The position numbers were made by a program, and so were the translations under genes. The notes under the pieces were generated by a model. That model was not told where the DNA came from, made no database searches, and was given only the letters and a program-made list of their open reading frames with translations. From contig NZ_LT629740.1 in the NCBI RefSeq assembly GCF_900105165.1, positions 2,976,001-3,040,000 of the forward strand: a DNA stretch of 64,000 nt, given 5' to 3'. Of the stretch, positions 25,800 through 35,366 are shown one piece after another; the stretch's first letter is position 1; each line of letters begins with the position of its first letter. This DNA is from Mucilaginibacter mallensis (GTDB taxonomy: Bacteria > Bacteroidota > Bacteroidia > Sphingobacteriales > Sphingobacteriaceae).

Positions 25800-26297
25800 A
25801 TGAGATCACTAAAAATTTTCACCCTAGCATGCCTTGCAATTTGCATCGTTATGTCCCTTTGTAAATGTCACTCAAAAAATCCAAGCGATCATATCCCTTA
25901 CAACAAGGACAGCGCCCAGGTACACATTATCCCGATTGATACAGCCATTAAGCTTACCTCTACTTTCAGACTTATCCAAATGCAGATGGCCCGTAAACTG
26001 CATGATACCGCTTACATCGTAAGTTTTCCGCTTGCTGAGAAATTTAACCGCGATGCTATAATTGCCTTACTAGACCAGAAAGGCGCCCGGGGCGTACGCA
26101 TATATCTTGGCGAAGATAAATCCGGCCCTGTAAAAATGGTGCTGGTAGCTGTCGACAGCCTTAACAATGATATCACCGGCCGTAGTGGCAAGGTGATGAA
26201 GTTTACCAGCAATACCCAGGACGGTGTAGCTCTTGAGGCCGGCCAGCGCTGCCCCACCTTATGCAGTGTTAACAGCGTGCTTAATAATAATCAATAG
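25800..26297 (+). CDS. Small putative lipoprotein of unknown function
   Basis: A 165-aa protein with an N-terminal hydrophobic signal (MRSLKIFTLACLAICIVMSL) followed by CKC, a possible lipobox Cys. The remaining domain is mixed alpha/beta, includes GARGVRIYLGED, and ends in a Cys motif QRCPTLCSV. I do not recognise the family. It is followed after 3 bases by the membrane-protein gene and then the kinase/regulator pair, so it may be a sensory or surface component of that operon. Confidence 0.75.
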   Translation: MRSLKIFTLACLAICIVMSLCKCHSKNPSDHIPYNKDSAQVHIIPIDTAIKLTSTFRLIQMQMARKLHDTAYIVSFPLAEKFNRDAIIALLDQKGARGVRIYLGEDKSGPVKMVLVAVDSLNNDITGRSGKVMKFTSNTQDGVALEAGQRCPTLCSVNSVLNNNQ

Positions 26298-26300
26298 TCA

Positions 26301-26966
26301 ATGGGTGTTGTAGTAAACTTTATATTGAGCGAGGCCATTATTATCCCCATAATTGTGGCCCTTATACGTATTAAAAAGATCGATAAGATATATTACCCGC
26401 TGCTGATATTACTGCTGATCGGGATTTTGTCGGAGTTGGCCAGCTTTATTTGCATTAATGCATTTAAAACCAATGCCCCGGTTATTAAGATATACAGCCT
26501 GGTGGAGTGCTGCATCATATTATATCAGCTTTATCTATGGAAAAATGCAGTCAGATCCCGGCCTATGTTTATAGTGCTGGGCCTGGTTTGCGTTATTTTT
26601 TGGGTGATAGAAACAATAGTATTTAAAAACATCAACACGTTCAGCCCCTATTTCAGGGTATTTTATGCATTTGTTATTGTATTGCTCTGCATCAATCAGA
26701 TAAATGCTATGATGTTTTACCAGAATGCGGTCCTGTTGAAAAATCCTGTGTTTATCATCTGCCTGGCATTTATTATATTATTTTTATATCAGATCATTTA
26801 CGAGGCATCATACTTTATTGGTTCTGATAAATCGGAGGTAGCCAATAAAATAATCATGGGCTTTAGTTATCTTAATTTCTTTATATATTTAATGTGTGCT
26901 GCCGGCATCTACTTTATGGGCGGCAGTAAGAACGACCCATACAGCCACTATTTCAATGGCCGTTAA
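26301..26966 (+). CDS. Polytopic membrane protein of unknown function
   Basis: A 221-aa protein, almost entirely hydrophobic with about 6-7 TM helices (first near 5-20, last near 190-208). Short charged loops carry few conserved features. It starts 3 bases after the lipoprotein gene and lies 38 bases before the histidine kinase gene. It may be the sensing partner of the minimal kinase (inference); such membrane proteins often accompany HisKA_3 kinases in Bacteroidota. Confidence 0.78.
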   Translation: MGVVVNFILSEAIIIPIIVALIRIKKIDKIYYPLLILLLIGILSELASFICINAFKTNAPVIKIYSLVECCIILYQLYLWKNAVRSRPMFIVLGLVCVIFWVIETIVFKNINTFSPYFRVFYAFVIVLLCINQINAMMFYQNAVLLKNPVFIICLAFIILFLYQIIYEASYFIGSDKSEVANKIIMGFSYLNFFIYLMCAAGIYFMGGSKNDPYSHYFNGR

Positions 26967-27004
26967 CATCAGCCCGGCTTTACCAGTATTATTAATGCAG
27001 CAGT

Positions 27005-27748
27005 ATGCCAGATAAATTATTTTACACGGTTGGTATTACGTCGATACTGATAGCCATTGTGATCATTTTTTTTGTCATATCGGTTATCAGGTATCACAAA
27101 CGATATATGCAATTGCAGAAAGAGCGTATACAGGCACAGATCATGATGCAGGAGCAGGAGCGCAAGCGCATAGCCAATGACCTGCATGACAGCCTCGGTC
27201 CTATGCTGTCAACCGTGAAATTATTCATGAATAGTATAGCTGTGAATAATGATACTGACCGGGAATCGCTTGACAAGGCTTCAGGTTATATTGATGAAAC
27301 CATCCATAATCTCAGGGAGATAGCGTACAATCTTCTGCCCAGCGGCCTTGATAGAAACAACCTGGAAATGGTGGTGAATGAATATATTGGCCGCATGGGT
27401 AGCCGCCAGTCGATAAAAATAATTTTTAGCGTAACAAAAGATACCGTGATACCTAAAAAAACGGAGATACATTTATTTCGTATTATACAGGAGATCGTTC
27501 ATAACACCATAAAACATTCCGGTGCAAGGAGCCTGAAACTGGCCATAACCAGCCAGCCTGACGGGTTATTCCTGGTATCAGAAGATAATGGGCGAGGGTT
27601 CGATCCGGATAGCATACGCGCCGCCTCGGGCGGCCTCGGCTTAAAAAGCATTGAGAACCGATGCCAGATGCTTGATGCTGATTTTAAGCTCATTACCTCT
27701 AAAAATAAAGGATGCAAAATGATAATTAAAGTGCCGGTTAATAGTTAA
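27005..27748 (+). CDS. Sensor histidine kinase, HisKA_3 (NarX/DesK-type)
   Basis: A 247-aa protein with one N-terminal TM (about 8-30), then a coiled coil (YMQLQKERIQAQIMMQEQE), the dimerisation/phosphoacceptor motif ERKRIANDLHDSLGP with His near 59, and an HATPase_c domain with EIVHNTIKH (N box), EDNGRGFDP and GGLGLKSIENR. It has no periplasmic sensor domain, so input may come from a partner protein. The NarL-type regulator follows. Confidence 0.92.
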   Translation: MPDKLFYTVGITSILIAIVIIFFVISVIRYHKRYMQLQKERIQAQIMMQEQERKRIANDLHDSLGPMLSTVKLFMNSIAVNNDTDRESLDKASGYIDETIHNLREIAYNLLPSGLDRNNLEMVVNEYIGRMGSRQSIKIIFSVTKDTVIPKKTEIHLFRIIQEIVHNTIKHSGARSLKLAITSQPDGLFLVSEDNGRGFDPDSIRAASGGLGLKSIENRCQMLDADFKLITSKNKGCKMIIKVPVNS

Positions 27749-27795
27749 TATTATTTAATTTTAATCAAATTTCATACCCACCTAATTTATTGCTG

Positions 27796-28458
27796 ATGAC
27801 CGATATCAATATTGTAATTGCCGACGATCATGAAATATTTTTGGATGGCTTATCGCTTATGCTGTCCAGGCATCCCGGCTTTAAGGTATGCGGACGCGCA
27901 TCAAACGGGCAAACACTAATTGATATAGTGAACCGGGAGCTGCCCGATGTGGTGGTAACGGACATCCGTATGCCGGTAGTTGATGGTATCCAAAGCACCA
28001 AACAGATACTGGCAGTACACCCCGATGTGAAGGTTATCGCACTTTCGATGTTTGATGAAGAGAACCTGATCATCGAAATGCTTGAAGCCGGGGCCAAAGG
28101 TTACCTGCTTAAGAATGCGCATAAGGACGAGATTGTGGATGCCATCATCAGCGTTTACCAAAATAAAAATTATTACTGTTCACAAACCTCTTGCTTATTG
28201 GCTTCCATGATTGTGCGCAGCAAGGCCAGCCCGCTCACCCAGCCACAAGTAATTTTGAACGAGCGTGAGAAACTTATCATCCAGATGATATGCCACCAGC
28301 AAACTACTCAGCAAATTGCTGATAAGATTTACCTGAGCAAGCGCACGGTGGAGGGCTACCGCGTAAAGATACTGGAGAAGATACAAGCCAAAAATATAGC
28401 CGGTGTAGTGATATTTGCACTTAAAAATAATATCATTAAGGAAGAAGATGTTTTATAA
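27796..28458 (+). CDS. Response regulator, NarL/FixJ (LuxR) family
   Basis: A 220-aa protein starting at the ATG at 27796 (MTDINIVIADDHE). The receiver domain (1-120) has acidic DDH, phosphoacceptor Asp in VVTDIRMP near 56 and Lys in LLKNAHKDE. The C-terminal LuxR HTH (about 150-215) contains LNEREKLIIQMICHQ and STRT-like IYLSKRTVEGYRVKILEK. It pairs with the histidine kinase 47 bases upstream and could bind the palindromes at 25604-25660 (untested). Confidence 0.92.
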   Translation: MTDINIVIADDHEIFLDGLSLMLSRHPGFKVCGRASNGQTLIDIVNRELPDVVVTDIRMPVVDGIQSTKQILAVHPDVKVIALSMFDEENLIIEMLEAGAKGYLLKNAHKDEIVDAIISVYQNKNYYCSQTSCLLASMIVRSKASPLTQPQVILNEREKLIIQMICHQQTTQQIADKIYLSKRTVEGYRVKILEKIQAKNIAGVVIFALKNNIIKEEDVL

Positions 28459-28799
28459 ATAAGCAGACATTCCATTCTCCATATTTTCAACTGTTCGTTC
28501 AACTCAATAAAAGCAGTATCAGCAATGATAGCTGTTTCCCTTTTTTCAAACTTCTTACCGAAATCAATTTCACAAACGTGAACCGGTAGCTGTATCCTGC
28601 CCCCTTTACTCCGCGTAGTTGTACACTTAAAATTGCGTATAAACACGTCTCAACATCAGGTAGTTGCCCTTCAAATTCAGTTGCTGTGCCACCATAGCTT
28701 TGGGTAGCTTAAAAAAACAGCTCAAGCCCGGAAGCCGAAAGGGGAAAAATGAGTAGGCACAATATTTTGCTGCTAAGCGGCTAGCTAATAACCAAGATC
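28459..28799. other. Intergenic region before the duplicated-domain protein
   Basis: A reading frame antisense to this region and the regulator 3' end exists (28356-28646), but it is not convincing as a gene. No promoter or RNA gene was recognised. Confidence 0.5.
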
Positions 28800-30854
28800 A
28801 TGAATGAGAAAGAACAAAACCTGCACAGTTTAAGAGACTCCTTCAATGTCCTCCACGTGTCGGGCCATCCAACAACCGTAAAGGCACTTGCCAATTTTAA
28901 AGAACAGGTCGCCGCTAATTCAGGCAATACTTATTATGAACAGATTCAATCCGTATCTTACAATCCCGACCTGCAATTACTGGAGGCGATTGTATCAACC
29001 AAAAGAGACTCAGGCTATAATGGCAACCTGTGCACCATCGGCTCATACGCCTTTGTACGATTTTACCTTAATTATGGAAACGGCTGGCAGGACCAGGGTT
29101 ACAGTGCCGTTAACGAGCATGACATACCCACAGGTACCGACTGCACCAAAAGCCCCGAAAAGCCGCTCAGCTATTCGGCGTCTCTTAAAATCGTCCCAAA
29201 AACCAATAGGTGCAGCGTGCATGTACTGCCTCAGGTTAGGGCGGTACTTGAGTGGAATCAAATTCCTCCGGCGAATGATCCTAATTATTCATCAGTATGG
29301 GGCAACACTGTTGATGATCATATACAGATAAAGCCGAAAAACGAATTTGTTGTAGCAAATCCCATTTTCAACCAGTTGGTTGAGCTTACGCTATTGCACC
29401 CAAGTTTGAAACTGGCTGACGCGGCAAATCTTGTACCCGGAGGCCAAACAGCCCTCGAGGAATTAAAAGCTGCAGTAAATGGCCAGCCGCTGGAGTTAAG
29501 CAAATTGGCAGAACTATATAAAGGCAATAAGGAAGTATCAGCGGCGAGGTTTGGCTTGCAGCAGGTACTGCCGGTTTTGCAAAGCTATGATACTGCCGAG
29601 GTGGCCAAAAATATTGATGTATGGAATAAGCTGGGGATAGACTTTAATGCTGTATTGGCTGAACTCAGCGAAACCAATGCAAATGTATCGTATGAACAGC
29701 TTGAAAGCACAGGTCTTGATTATAACCTTGAACAATTTGTGGCTTCGTTCAGGGTAAAAAGACCTGCCGGTTACTCGGGCGACCTGTGCACCAATGGCAG
29801 CCTGGAATATGTGGCTTTTTGGGCCGATTGGGGCAATAACTGCCAATGGGACTATGTGGGTACCACCACAGTGAATGTTCACGATATTAATGACATCCCA
29901 AAAGAAGGTCTGTCATATGCAGCCGTGCTGCCATACGATTTTAATAAAGTGCGCAGACTATGCTCAAAACCTGAGGTAGTAAAAATCCGCGCGGTGCTGT
30001 CATGGGGTGTGGCACCTTCGGTAACTGATGCCAATAAGCTCGAATATTGGGGAAACCGGCTGGATGCTTACATACAGATTAAACCGGGCATTGGCTCAGG
30101 TGTATTGGCGCCTATATTCAATATTTTGGGAGGCATATCGGTTGATCAGATCAGCGATGCAAATGGATTGACCATCCCCGGCGCAAAATTCGCGCTCAAC
30201 CAGGCAGCGGTTAACGACTATAGCCCGTTCGGCGGTGTCATAGTCATACAGGGCCCTTCGTTTGTTGGTAATAAATACCGCATTAAGGTAACCGATCTGA
30301 ATACGCTAGCCTCGTACTATGTGAATAACGATTTTGTAGCTGTAGGCTGGCTGATGGTGCCGCCATATGTACAGTACACTACGGTATCAGCCGATGCGAA
30401 TTTTTATTACGACTATCAAACGTTTGATAAAAATACCGATAACGTACTAGCGAGATTCAGTCCTGGAACCAACGACCTGCTGAGGATCGACCTTGAAATT
30501 GAAGGCGTTGCCGGAACTTTCACCAAGTATATCCAGATGGATAACCTCTCACCGGTGATCAGTTTACAGATCGATGACCTGGGCAACTGCTCACATTATA
30601 AAGTTGGCGACATTATCACTGGTTCATTCTCGGTGTATGATGCCCACCTGTTGAGCTATTCACTGGTGAGCAGCTTTGGCGGTTCAGTTAACGGTACTTC
30701 CAATACCTCCAGCAACTTTAGCTTCCCAACTGCGGGTACTACCTCGCCGTGTGGAAAGGTATCGCTGGTGGCTTATGAAAGGACGATATACGACAGCCAA
30801 TGGACAAATAATTACAGTTATACCGAACAGATTATTTGTTTACAGCAAAAATAA
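28800..30854 (+). CDS. Large protein with a duplicated Cys-containing domain, unknown function
   Basis: A 684-aa protein with no signal peptide or TM. A domain of about 130 residues occurs twice (about 45-185 and 295-430). Each copy begins with a tract like GYSGDLCTNGS, then EYVAFWADWG, VNVHDI, LSYAA and RAVLSW, and ends in WGN and IQIKP. Copy 1 has GYNGNLCTIGS, NEHDIP, RAVLEW and IQIKP in the same order. Two linker regions and a C-terminal ~220-residue beta-rich region follow. I do not recognise the domain; paired Cys and Trp/Asp-rich strands suggest a beta-sandwich or ligand-binding role. It ends at a strong terminator. Confidence 0.85.
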   Translation: MNEKEQNLHSLRDSFNVLHVSGHPTTVKALANFKEQVAANSGNTYYEQIQSVSYNPDLQLLEAIVSTKRDSGYNGNLCTIGSYAFVRFYLNYGNGWQDQGYSAVNEHDIPTGTDCTKSPEKPLSYSASLKIVPKTNRCSVHVLPQVRAVLEWNQIPPANDPNYSSVWGNTVDDHIQIKPKNEFVVANPIFNQLVELTLLHPSLKLADAANLVPGGQTALEELKAAVNGQPLELSKLAELYKGNKEVSAARFGLQQVLPVLQSYDTAEVAKNIDVWNKLGIDFNAVLAELSETNANVSYEQLESTGLDYNLEQFVASFRVKRPAGYSGDLCTNGSLEYVAFWADWGNNCQWDYVGTTTVNVHDINDIPKEGLSYAAVLPYDFNKVRRLCSKPEVVKIRAVLSWGVAPSVTDANKLEYWGNRLDAYIQIKPGIGSGVLAPIFNILGGISVDQISDANGLTIPGAKFALNQAAVNDYSPFGGVIVIQGPSFVGNKYRIKVTDLNTLASYYVNNDFVAVGWLMVPPYVQYTTVSADANFYYDYQTFDKNTDNVLARFSPGTNDLLRIDLEIEGVAGTFTKYIQMDNLSPVISLQIDDLGNCSHYKVGDIITGSFSVYDAHLLSYSLVSSFGGSVNGTSNTSSNFSFPTAGTTSPCGKVSLVAYERTIYDSQWTNNYSYTEQIICLQQK

Positions 30855-30889
30855 AAAGAACTGAGCGAGTCAGTAGTTAATAGTTAGGG

Positions 30890-30946
30890 GTACCTGTCCG
30901 GGGCTTTGGGCAGACTTCGGTCTGCCCTGCTCTGGCAGGTTTTTTT
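30890..30946 (+). terminator. Rho-independent terminator
   Basis: GGGCAGAC-TTCG-GTCTGCCC, an 8-base-pair stem with a TTCG tetraloop, sits inside an outer CCTG/CAGG pairing and is followed by eight T. Confidence 0.85.
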
Positions 30947-31243
30947 TATCAATAGTGTTAAACCCCTGTTTTGATTACCTGTAAAGCATATGAGAATATT
31001 GTCCAGGGTGCTACAATATGAAAATTCTGATGAACATGACCATTCCGTTCCGGTAAAAGGCTAAGAACCTTTGCTGAATAACAAATGATTTATAAAACTA
31101 TTGACTGTTGATTGCGATTTTACTTACCGCCAACATAAATCGGTATGCTAATACACACACGAAAATGCCTGATCAGGCCTCTCAAAACATCCAATATGAC
31201 AGTAAAAAGACGAATGAAAAATATACTGGTTTGGAAATAGGTT

Positions 31244-31251
31244 TACCTTTG
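31244..31251 (+). promoter_or_regulatory. -7 box for the mprF-like gene
   Basis: TACCTTTG matches TAnnTTTG, 46 bases before the ATG at 31298. No -33 element of correct spacing is visible. Confidence 0.4.
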
Positions 31252-31297
31252 AACAACTATCTACACCTTATAATATAGATAATCACTTTTTGATTTC

Positions 31298-33868
31298 ATG
31301 TTAAAAAAGCTTCTTATAAAACCCAGATTATACCTGAGTGAAATTACCGGTCTACTATTATTAATCCTCGCTATTTACTTTATCAGAAGTCAGGGAGAAG
31401 AGCTCAAAAATGTAGGCAATTATATCCGTTTAGGTAATCCGTTGTGGATCATTATAGGAATTGCCCTTACAGGTATATATATATGCTTACAAGCGCTTAT
31501 GTACCGGGCCAGCTTCCGGGCGGTTCAGTTAAAACTAAGCCTTTGGGAATCAACTATTCTATTTTTAAAAAGAAACCTTATCAGCATTTTTCTTCCCGGG
31601 GGAAGCATAACATCCCTGGCCTTTTTCACAAAGGATATCCAAAAAGAAACCAGTGAGGAAAGCAGGGTTCGGATTCACTTTGCGAGCACCATATATGGCT
31701 TTACGGGAATTGTCTCCATAATTATTATTGCAATTCCGGTATTAACCTATTTAACACTAAGTGGCGATAGTTGGAAAAATGCCAACGAGGCTTTAGCCAT
31801 CGTAATTTTCTTCCTCATATTAGTGCTGTACGCCATAACGTCCTTTATCAGAAAAGGATGGGTGTATCGCCTATTGAGCAGATTTATACCTAAAATAAGT
31901 ACAGAATTTAAAAGTCATCCGGATTTTAAGTTGTGGTTTTCCCTTGTAAATGTTTATTCGATCTTAATAGATTTTGCTGGTGTAGCACATCTCTACATTG
32001 CAATGCTGGTTATGGGTGCAGATGCAAGCTGGAAAATAGCGCTGATAGGTTATGTTATCGCTACCTTAATACTGGTTATTTCTCCATTTTTAAGGGGAAT
32101 TGGCGCTATCGAATTTTCGCTTACGGTTATATTAAAGCATTATGGATATTCAACATCTGAAGCATTAGCCATAACTCTTATATATCGCTTATTTGAATTT
32201 TGGCTCCCGGTAGTTGCAGGCATTGTTAGCTTTACGCTTAGAAAGGGCAACATGGTACTCAGGGTAATCCCGGCATTTTTACTTTTAGGACTAGGCCTGA
32301 TCAACATTATTTCAGTACTAACACCGGCGCTGGCATATCGCGTTAAATTGTTAAAATCTTTTTTGTCGGCCGATACTATTTCTGTATCCAATTACCTGGT
32401 ATTCATCGCAGGCTTACTGCTTATTATTACCTCCGCGTTCCTTTTTAAAGGATTAAAGAACGCATGGAGGTTTGCCATCTTATTATGCGTGATATCATTA
32501 ATTGGAAACTTGACCAAGGCAATTGATTACGAAGAGGGAATAGTAGCCCTTTTTGTTGTATTAGTACTTTGGTTTACCAGAAAACAATATTATGTAAGGC
32601 ATAATGTACGCCTGCAAACAATTGGTATAGAGACCGCTATATTGATATTTTGCGGAATTACTGTTTATGGCGTTACCGGGTTTTACTTTTTAGATAAGCG
32701 GCATTTTGGTATTGATTTTCATCTGCTGGATTCTGTTAAACACACCTTTTACAACTTCATTTTGCTGGATGTGAAGGATTTAGCTCCCCGTACAACATTT
32801 GCCTTTGTATTTTTAAACACTATTCGGATTAGTGGAACCTTATCAATTGGCCTGATTTTTTATGCGTTGCTGAAACCCTATTTTGTTAATATTGAACATG
32901 ATGATGAAGACTTTACAGCGGCCCGGGAACTCGTTGATAAACTGGGAGCATCACCGGTAGATTATTTTAAAACCTATGAGGATAAGCTGCTCTATTTCGG
33001 TAAGCGGCGCGAAGGCTTGATCTCCTATAGAATGGCGGGCAGCTTCGCCGTCGTACTTGAACAACCTGTTTGTAAAAACAAGCAGGATGAAATGGTCCTA
33101 CTTGAAGAGTTTGAAGAATTCTGCATTGAATCGGGCTTACGATCGACCTATTACAGAGTTGACGAGAAAAGTTTGCAACTTTTTCAATCCCTTGGCAAAA
33201 AATCGTTAATCATTGGCCAGGAGGCAATAGTTGATCTTGACAAATTTACGTTAGAAGGAAAAAATAGAAAATCTATGCGAAATGGATTAAACAGTCTTCA
33301 TAAGAATGGGTTCAAAACTAAAATTTATGATGCGCCAATTAAAGACGGTTTACTTCAAAAATTGGAATTTGTTTCTAACGATTGGCTGAAAAGCACTAAT
33401 CGGGAGGAAATTGTTTTTACCCAGGGAATGTTTGATCGGAGGAAGCTAAAAAATCAAACCATTATAACCGTTGAAAATGATGACGAACAGGTTTTCGCTT
33501 TTCTGAATATCATTCCGGATTTTGTGCCGGATGAAGCAACCTATGACCTGATAAGAAAGACAAGTGAGGCCCCGGGTGGAGTAAGCGATGCACTTATCAT
33601 CGCATTAATAGACTATTGCAAGGTTAATAGTTATAAATATCTTAACCTGGGCTTGGCGCCGCTGTCCGGAATTGACCAGGCAAGGGACTTTCCGGAAAAA
33701 ACATTAAAGTTCGCCTATGAAAGGCTTCAGCAGTTCAGGCACTATAGAGGGCTTAGAGATTTCAAGGAGAAGTTTTTGCCTGCATGGCAAAATAAATATC
33801 TGATCTATGAGAATCATTATGATCTGATCAGCTTGCCAAATGCCCTTAATAAAGTAATGAAACCCTGA
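31298..33868 (+). CDS. MprF-like phosphatidylglycerol lysyltransferase (flippase plus synthase)
   Basis: An 856-aa protein with the two-part MprF architecture. The N-terminal half (about 1-545) has about 14 hydrophobic segments of the LPG_synthase_TM family (for example LISIFLPGGSITSLAFF and LRGIGAIEFSLTVIL). The C-terminal DUF2156/GNAT-like catalytic domain (about 565-850) has a hallmark stretch GKRREGLISYRMAGSFAVVL and NLGLAPLSGI. MprF uses aminoacyl-tRNA to lysylate phosphatidylglycerol and flips it, raising resistance to cationic peptides. Two AcvB/VirJ-type hydrolases follow at once. The amino acid used cannot be determined from sequence alone. Confidence 0.9.
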   Translation: MLKKLLIKPRLYLSEITGLLLLILAIYFIRSQGEELKNVGNYIRLGNPLWIIIGIALTGIYICLQALMYRASFRAVQLKLSLWESTILFLKRNLISIFLPGGSITSLAFFTKDIQKETSEESRVRIHFASTIYGFTGIVSIIIIAIPVLTYLTLSGDSWKNANEALAIVIFFLILVLYAITSFIRKGWVYRLLSRFIPKISTEFKSHPDFKLWFSLVNVYSILIDFAGVAHLYIAMLVMGADASWKIALIGYVIATLILVISPFLRGIGAIEFSLTVILKHYGYSTSEALAITLIYRLFEFWLPVVAGIVSFTLRKGNMVLRVIPAFLLLGLGLINIISVLTPALAYRVKLLKSFLSADTISVSNYLVFIAGLLLIITSAFLFKGLKNAWRFAILLCVISLIGNLTKAIDYEEGIVALFVVLVLWFTRKQYYVRHNVRLQTIGIETAILIFCGITVYGVTGFYFLDKRHFGIDFHLLDSVKHTFYNFILLDVKDLAPRTTFAFVFLNTIRISGTLSIGLIFYALLKPYFVNIEHDDEDFTAARELVDKLGASPVDYFKTYEDKLLYFGKRREGLISYRMAGSFAVVLEQPVCKNKQDEMVLLEEFEEFCIESGLRSTYYRVDEKSLQLFQSLGKKSLIIGQEAIVDLDKFTLEGKNRKSMRNGLNSLHKNGFKTKIYDAPIKDGLLQKLEFVSNDWLKSTNREEIVFTQGMFDRRKLKNQTIITVENDDEQVFAFLNIIPDFVPDEATYDLIRKTSEAPGGVSDALIIALIDYCKVNSYKYLNLGLAPLSGIDQARDFPEKTLKFAYERLQQFRHYRGLRDFKEKFLPAWQNKYLIYENHYDLISLPNALNKVMKP

Positions 33869-33873
33869 AAAAA

Positions 33874-34572
33874 TTGAGACGTTTTAAATTCCCACTCCTG
33901 CTATTATTCGCTTTAACTATTGACCATGTTGATGCCGCGCATATGATTGGCCCTGTGCGGTCAAAGTATGCTACAGATTTACCTATTATTATTACTAAAG
34001 CAAAAACGGACAAGGATGATAAATTTGTTCTTTTTATTTCAGGAGATGGCGGGTGGAATAGTTTCAGTCAAAAACTCGCTGACAGCTATAGCTCCAATGG
34101 ATTCAATGTTATCGGATTGAACAGTTTCAAATATTTCTGGAAAAAGAAAACACCCCAGGAAACAGCTAATGATATTGCCGTGCTATTGAATACCTACATA
34201 AATGAATGGCATAAGCAGAAGATCGTCATATGTGGATTTTCATTTGGTGCAGATGTCACCCCCTTTATCTACAATCGCCTGCCCGAGGCTTTAAAAAATA
34301 GGATAACCTTAGTCCAATTAATTTCGCCTTCTTCATATACAGATTTTGAAATTCATGTCATGGATATGCTGGGGTCAGGTAATGCTGTTCGGTCAATGGA
34401 TATTGCGGCAGAAGTTAAATTAATGAATATCCCTGTAACCTGTTACTATGGCGAGGATGAAAAAGAAAAGGCCCTAGGGTTAATAAAAAAATCTAATTTT
34501 AAGGTTGTTATTTTGACCGGGGATCACCATTATGCAAAAAGCTATCCCGAAATAGCAAAAAATGCGCTATAA
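33874..34572 (+). CDS. AcvB/VirJ-family lysyl-phosphatidylglycerol hydrolase
   Basis: A 232-aa protein starting at a TTG, 5 bases after the MprF-like stop, with a short N-terminal hydrophobic signal (FKFPLLLLFALTI). The VirJ/AcvB alpha/beta-hydrolase motifs are present: ISGDGGW, nucleophile Ser in CGFSFGADV, PFIYNRLPE, an acidic residue in YYGEDEKE, and GDHHY with the catalytic His. AcvB in proteobacteria removes lysine from lysyl-PG in the periplasm, the reverse of MprF. A second paralogue follows. Confidence 0.88.
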   Translation: MRRFKFPLLLLFALTIDHVDAAHMIGPVRSKYATDLPIIITKAKTDKDDKFVLFISGDGGWNSFSQKLADSYSSNGFNVIGLNSFKYFWKKKTPQETANDIAVLLNTYINEWHKQKIVICGFSFGADVTPFIYNRLPEALKNRITLVQLISPSSYTDFEIHVMDMLGSGNAVRSMDIAAEVKLMNIPVTCYYGEDEKEKALGLIKKSNFKVVILTGDHHYAKSYPEIAKNAL

Positions 34573-34578
34573 TTATAA

Positions 34579-35340
34579 ATGCTTTTACAGGTTAGGTATA
34601 ACAATTATAAAAACAGCTGGAAGGAAATTTGTATCTGCCTGTTAGTTGTGGTCTCTTTGAGCAGTTGCGGCCTTTTGCTAAAGAAAAGAACAGTTGCAAA
34701 CAGAGGTGTTGAAACGGAGGAATTTGGACTTCCTTTAATTATATATCAGCCGTCAAACCCAATGTCCCCAAAAATGATCGTGTTGCTTTCTGGTGATGGA
34801 GGCTGGCTGGGTTTTAATGATACATTGGCTGTTCAATTCGCAAAAAGGGGCTATCATGTTATAGGGTTTAACTCCCGGACATACTTTTGGCATCAAAGAA
34901 ATCCGGATGAAACCACAGCTGATTTTATTAAACTGCTCAGAAAATACAGCGTGGAATGGAAGACAAAACGAATTGTTTTGAGCGGTTATTCCTTTGGTGC
35001 CGATGTAGTTCCATTTATCTATAACCGGCTTCCTGATGATTTAAAAGCTAAAGTCAATAAGCTCCAGCTACTCTCCCCCTATTTATCCACAGACTTCAGG
35101 GTTCACTTTGCAGACCTGTTTACTACCGGGGATGATAACAGGGTCTATAAAGTGAAGCCCGAAGTGGAAAAGATAAGCATCCCTGTATACTGTTTCTACG
35201 GAGAGACTGAAAATCCGAAGCCGCTAGCTGATATTATGATGCAAAACTTTTTTGTTAAATTCCTTCCCGGAGATCATCATTACCAAAATAGCTACATACA
35301 AATTGTTTCGTCGTTGAGAAACAATAAAAAAGTAAAGTAA
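34579..35340 (+). CDS. Second AcvB/VirJ-family hydrolase, probable lipoprotein
   Basis: A 253-aa protein that is a paralogue of the preceding gene, sharing LLSGDGGWLGF, SGYSFGADVVPFIYNRLPDD, an acidic residue in FYGETENP and PGDHHY. The N-terminus ends in LVVVSLSSCG, a lipobox with Cys near residue 31, so this copy is probably lipid-anchored whereas the first has an ordinary signal. It starts 6 bases after the first hydrolase. Twin hydrolases may act at different membrane faces or on different aminoacyl lipids (inference). Confidence 0.86.
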   Translation: MLLQVRYNNYKNSWKEICICLLVVVSLSSCGLLLKKRTVANRGVETEEFGLPLIIYQPSNPMSPKMIVLLSGDGGWLGFNDTLAVQFAKRGYHVIGFNSRTYFWHQRNPDETTADFIKLLRKYSVEWKTKRIVLSGYSFGADVVPFIYNRLPDDLKAKVNKLQLLSPYLSTDFRVHFADLFTTGDDNRVYKVKPEVEKISIPVYCFYGETENPKPLADIMMQNFFVKFLPGDHHYQNSYIQIVSSLRNNKKVK

Positions 35341-35366
35341 ATATGCTTTATTGTAAGTTTACTTTT
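35328..35366. terminator. Bidirectional terminator between convergent genes
   Basis: AAAAGTAAA (35328-35336) pairs perfectly with TTTACTTTT (35358-35366) around a 21-base loop that contains the hydrolase stop. The AT-only stem is weak, but the A/T tracts fit both strands. Confidence 0.45.

Larger units (their letters stand above)
30855..31297. other. Intergenic region upstream of the MprF-like gene
   Basis: It holds the terminator at 30890-30946 and a -7 box at 31244-31251. No other ORF longer than a few tens of codons is credible. Confidence 0.6.

Noticed and set aside
28356..28646. Minus-strand frame over the end of the response regulator and the following gap
   Set aside because: Its 3' part is antisense to the regulator and the rest shows no recognisable domain or start signal; at best a decayed fragment.
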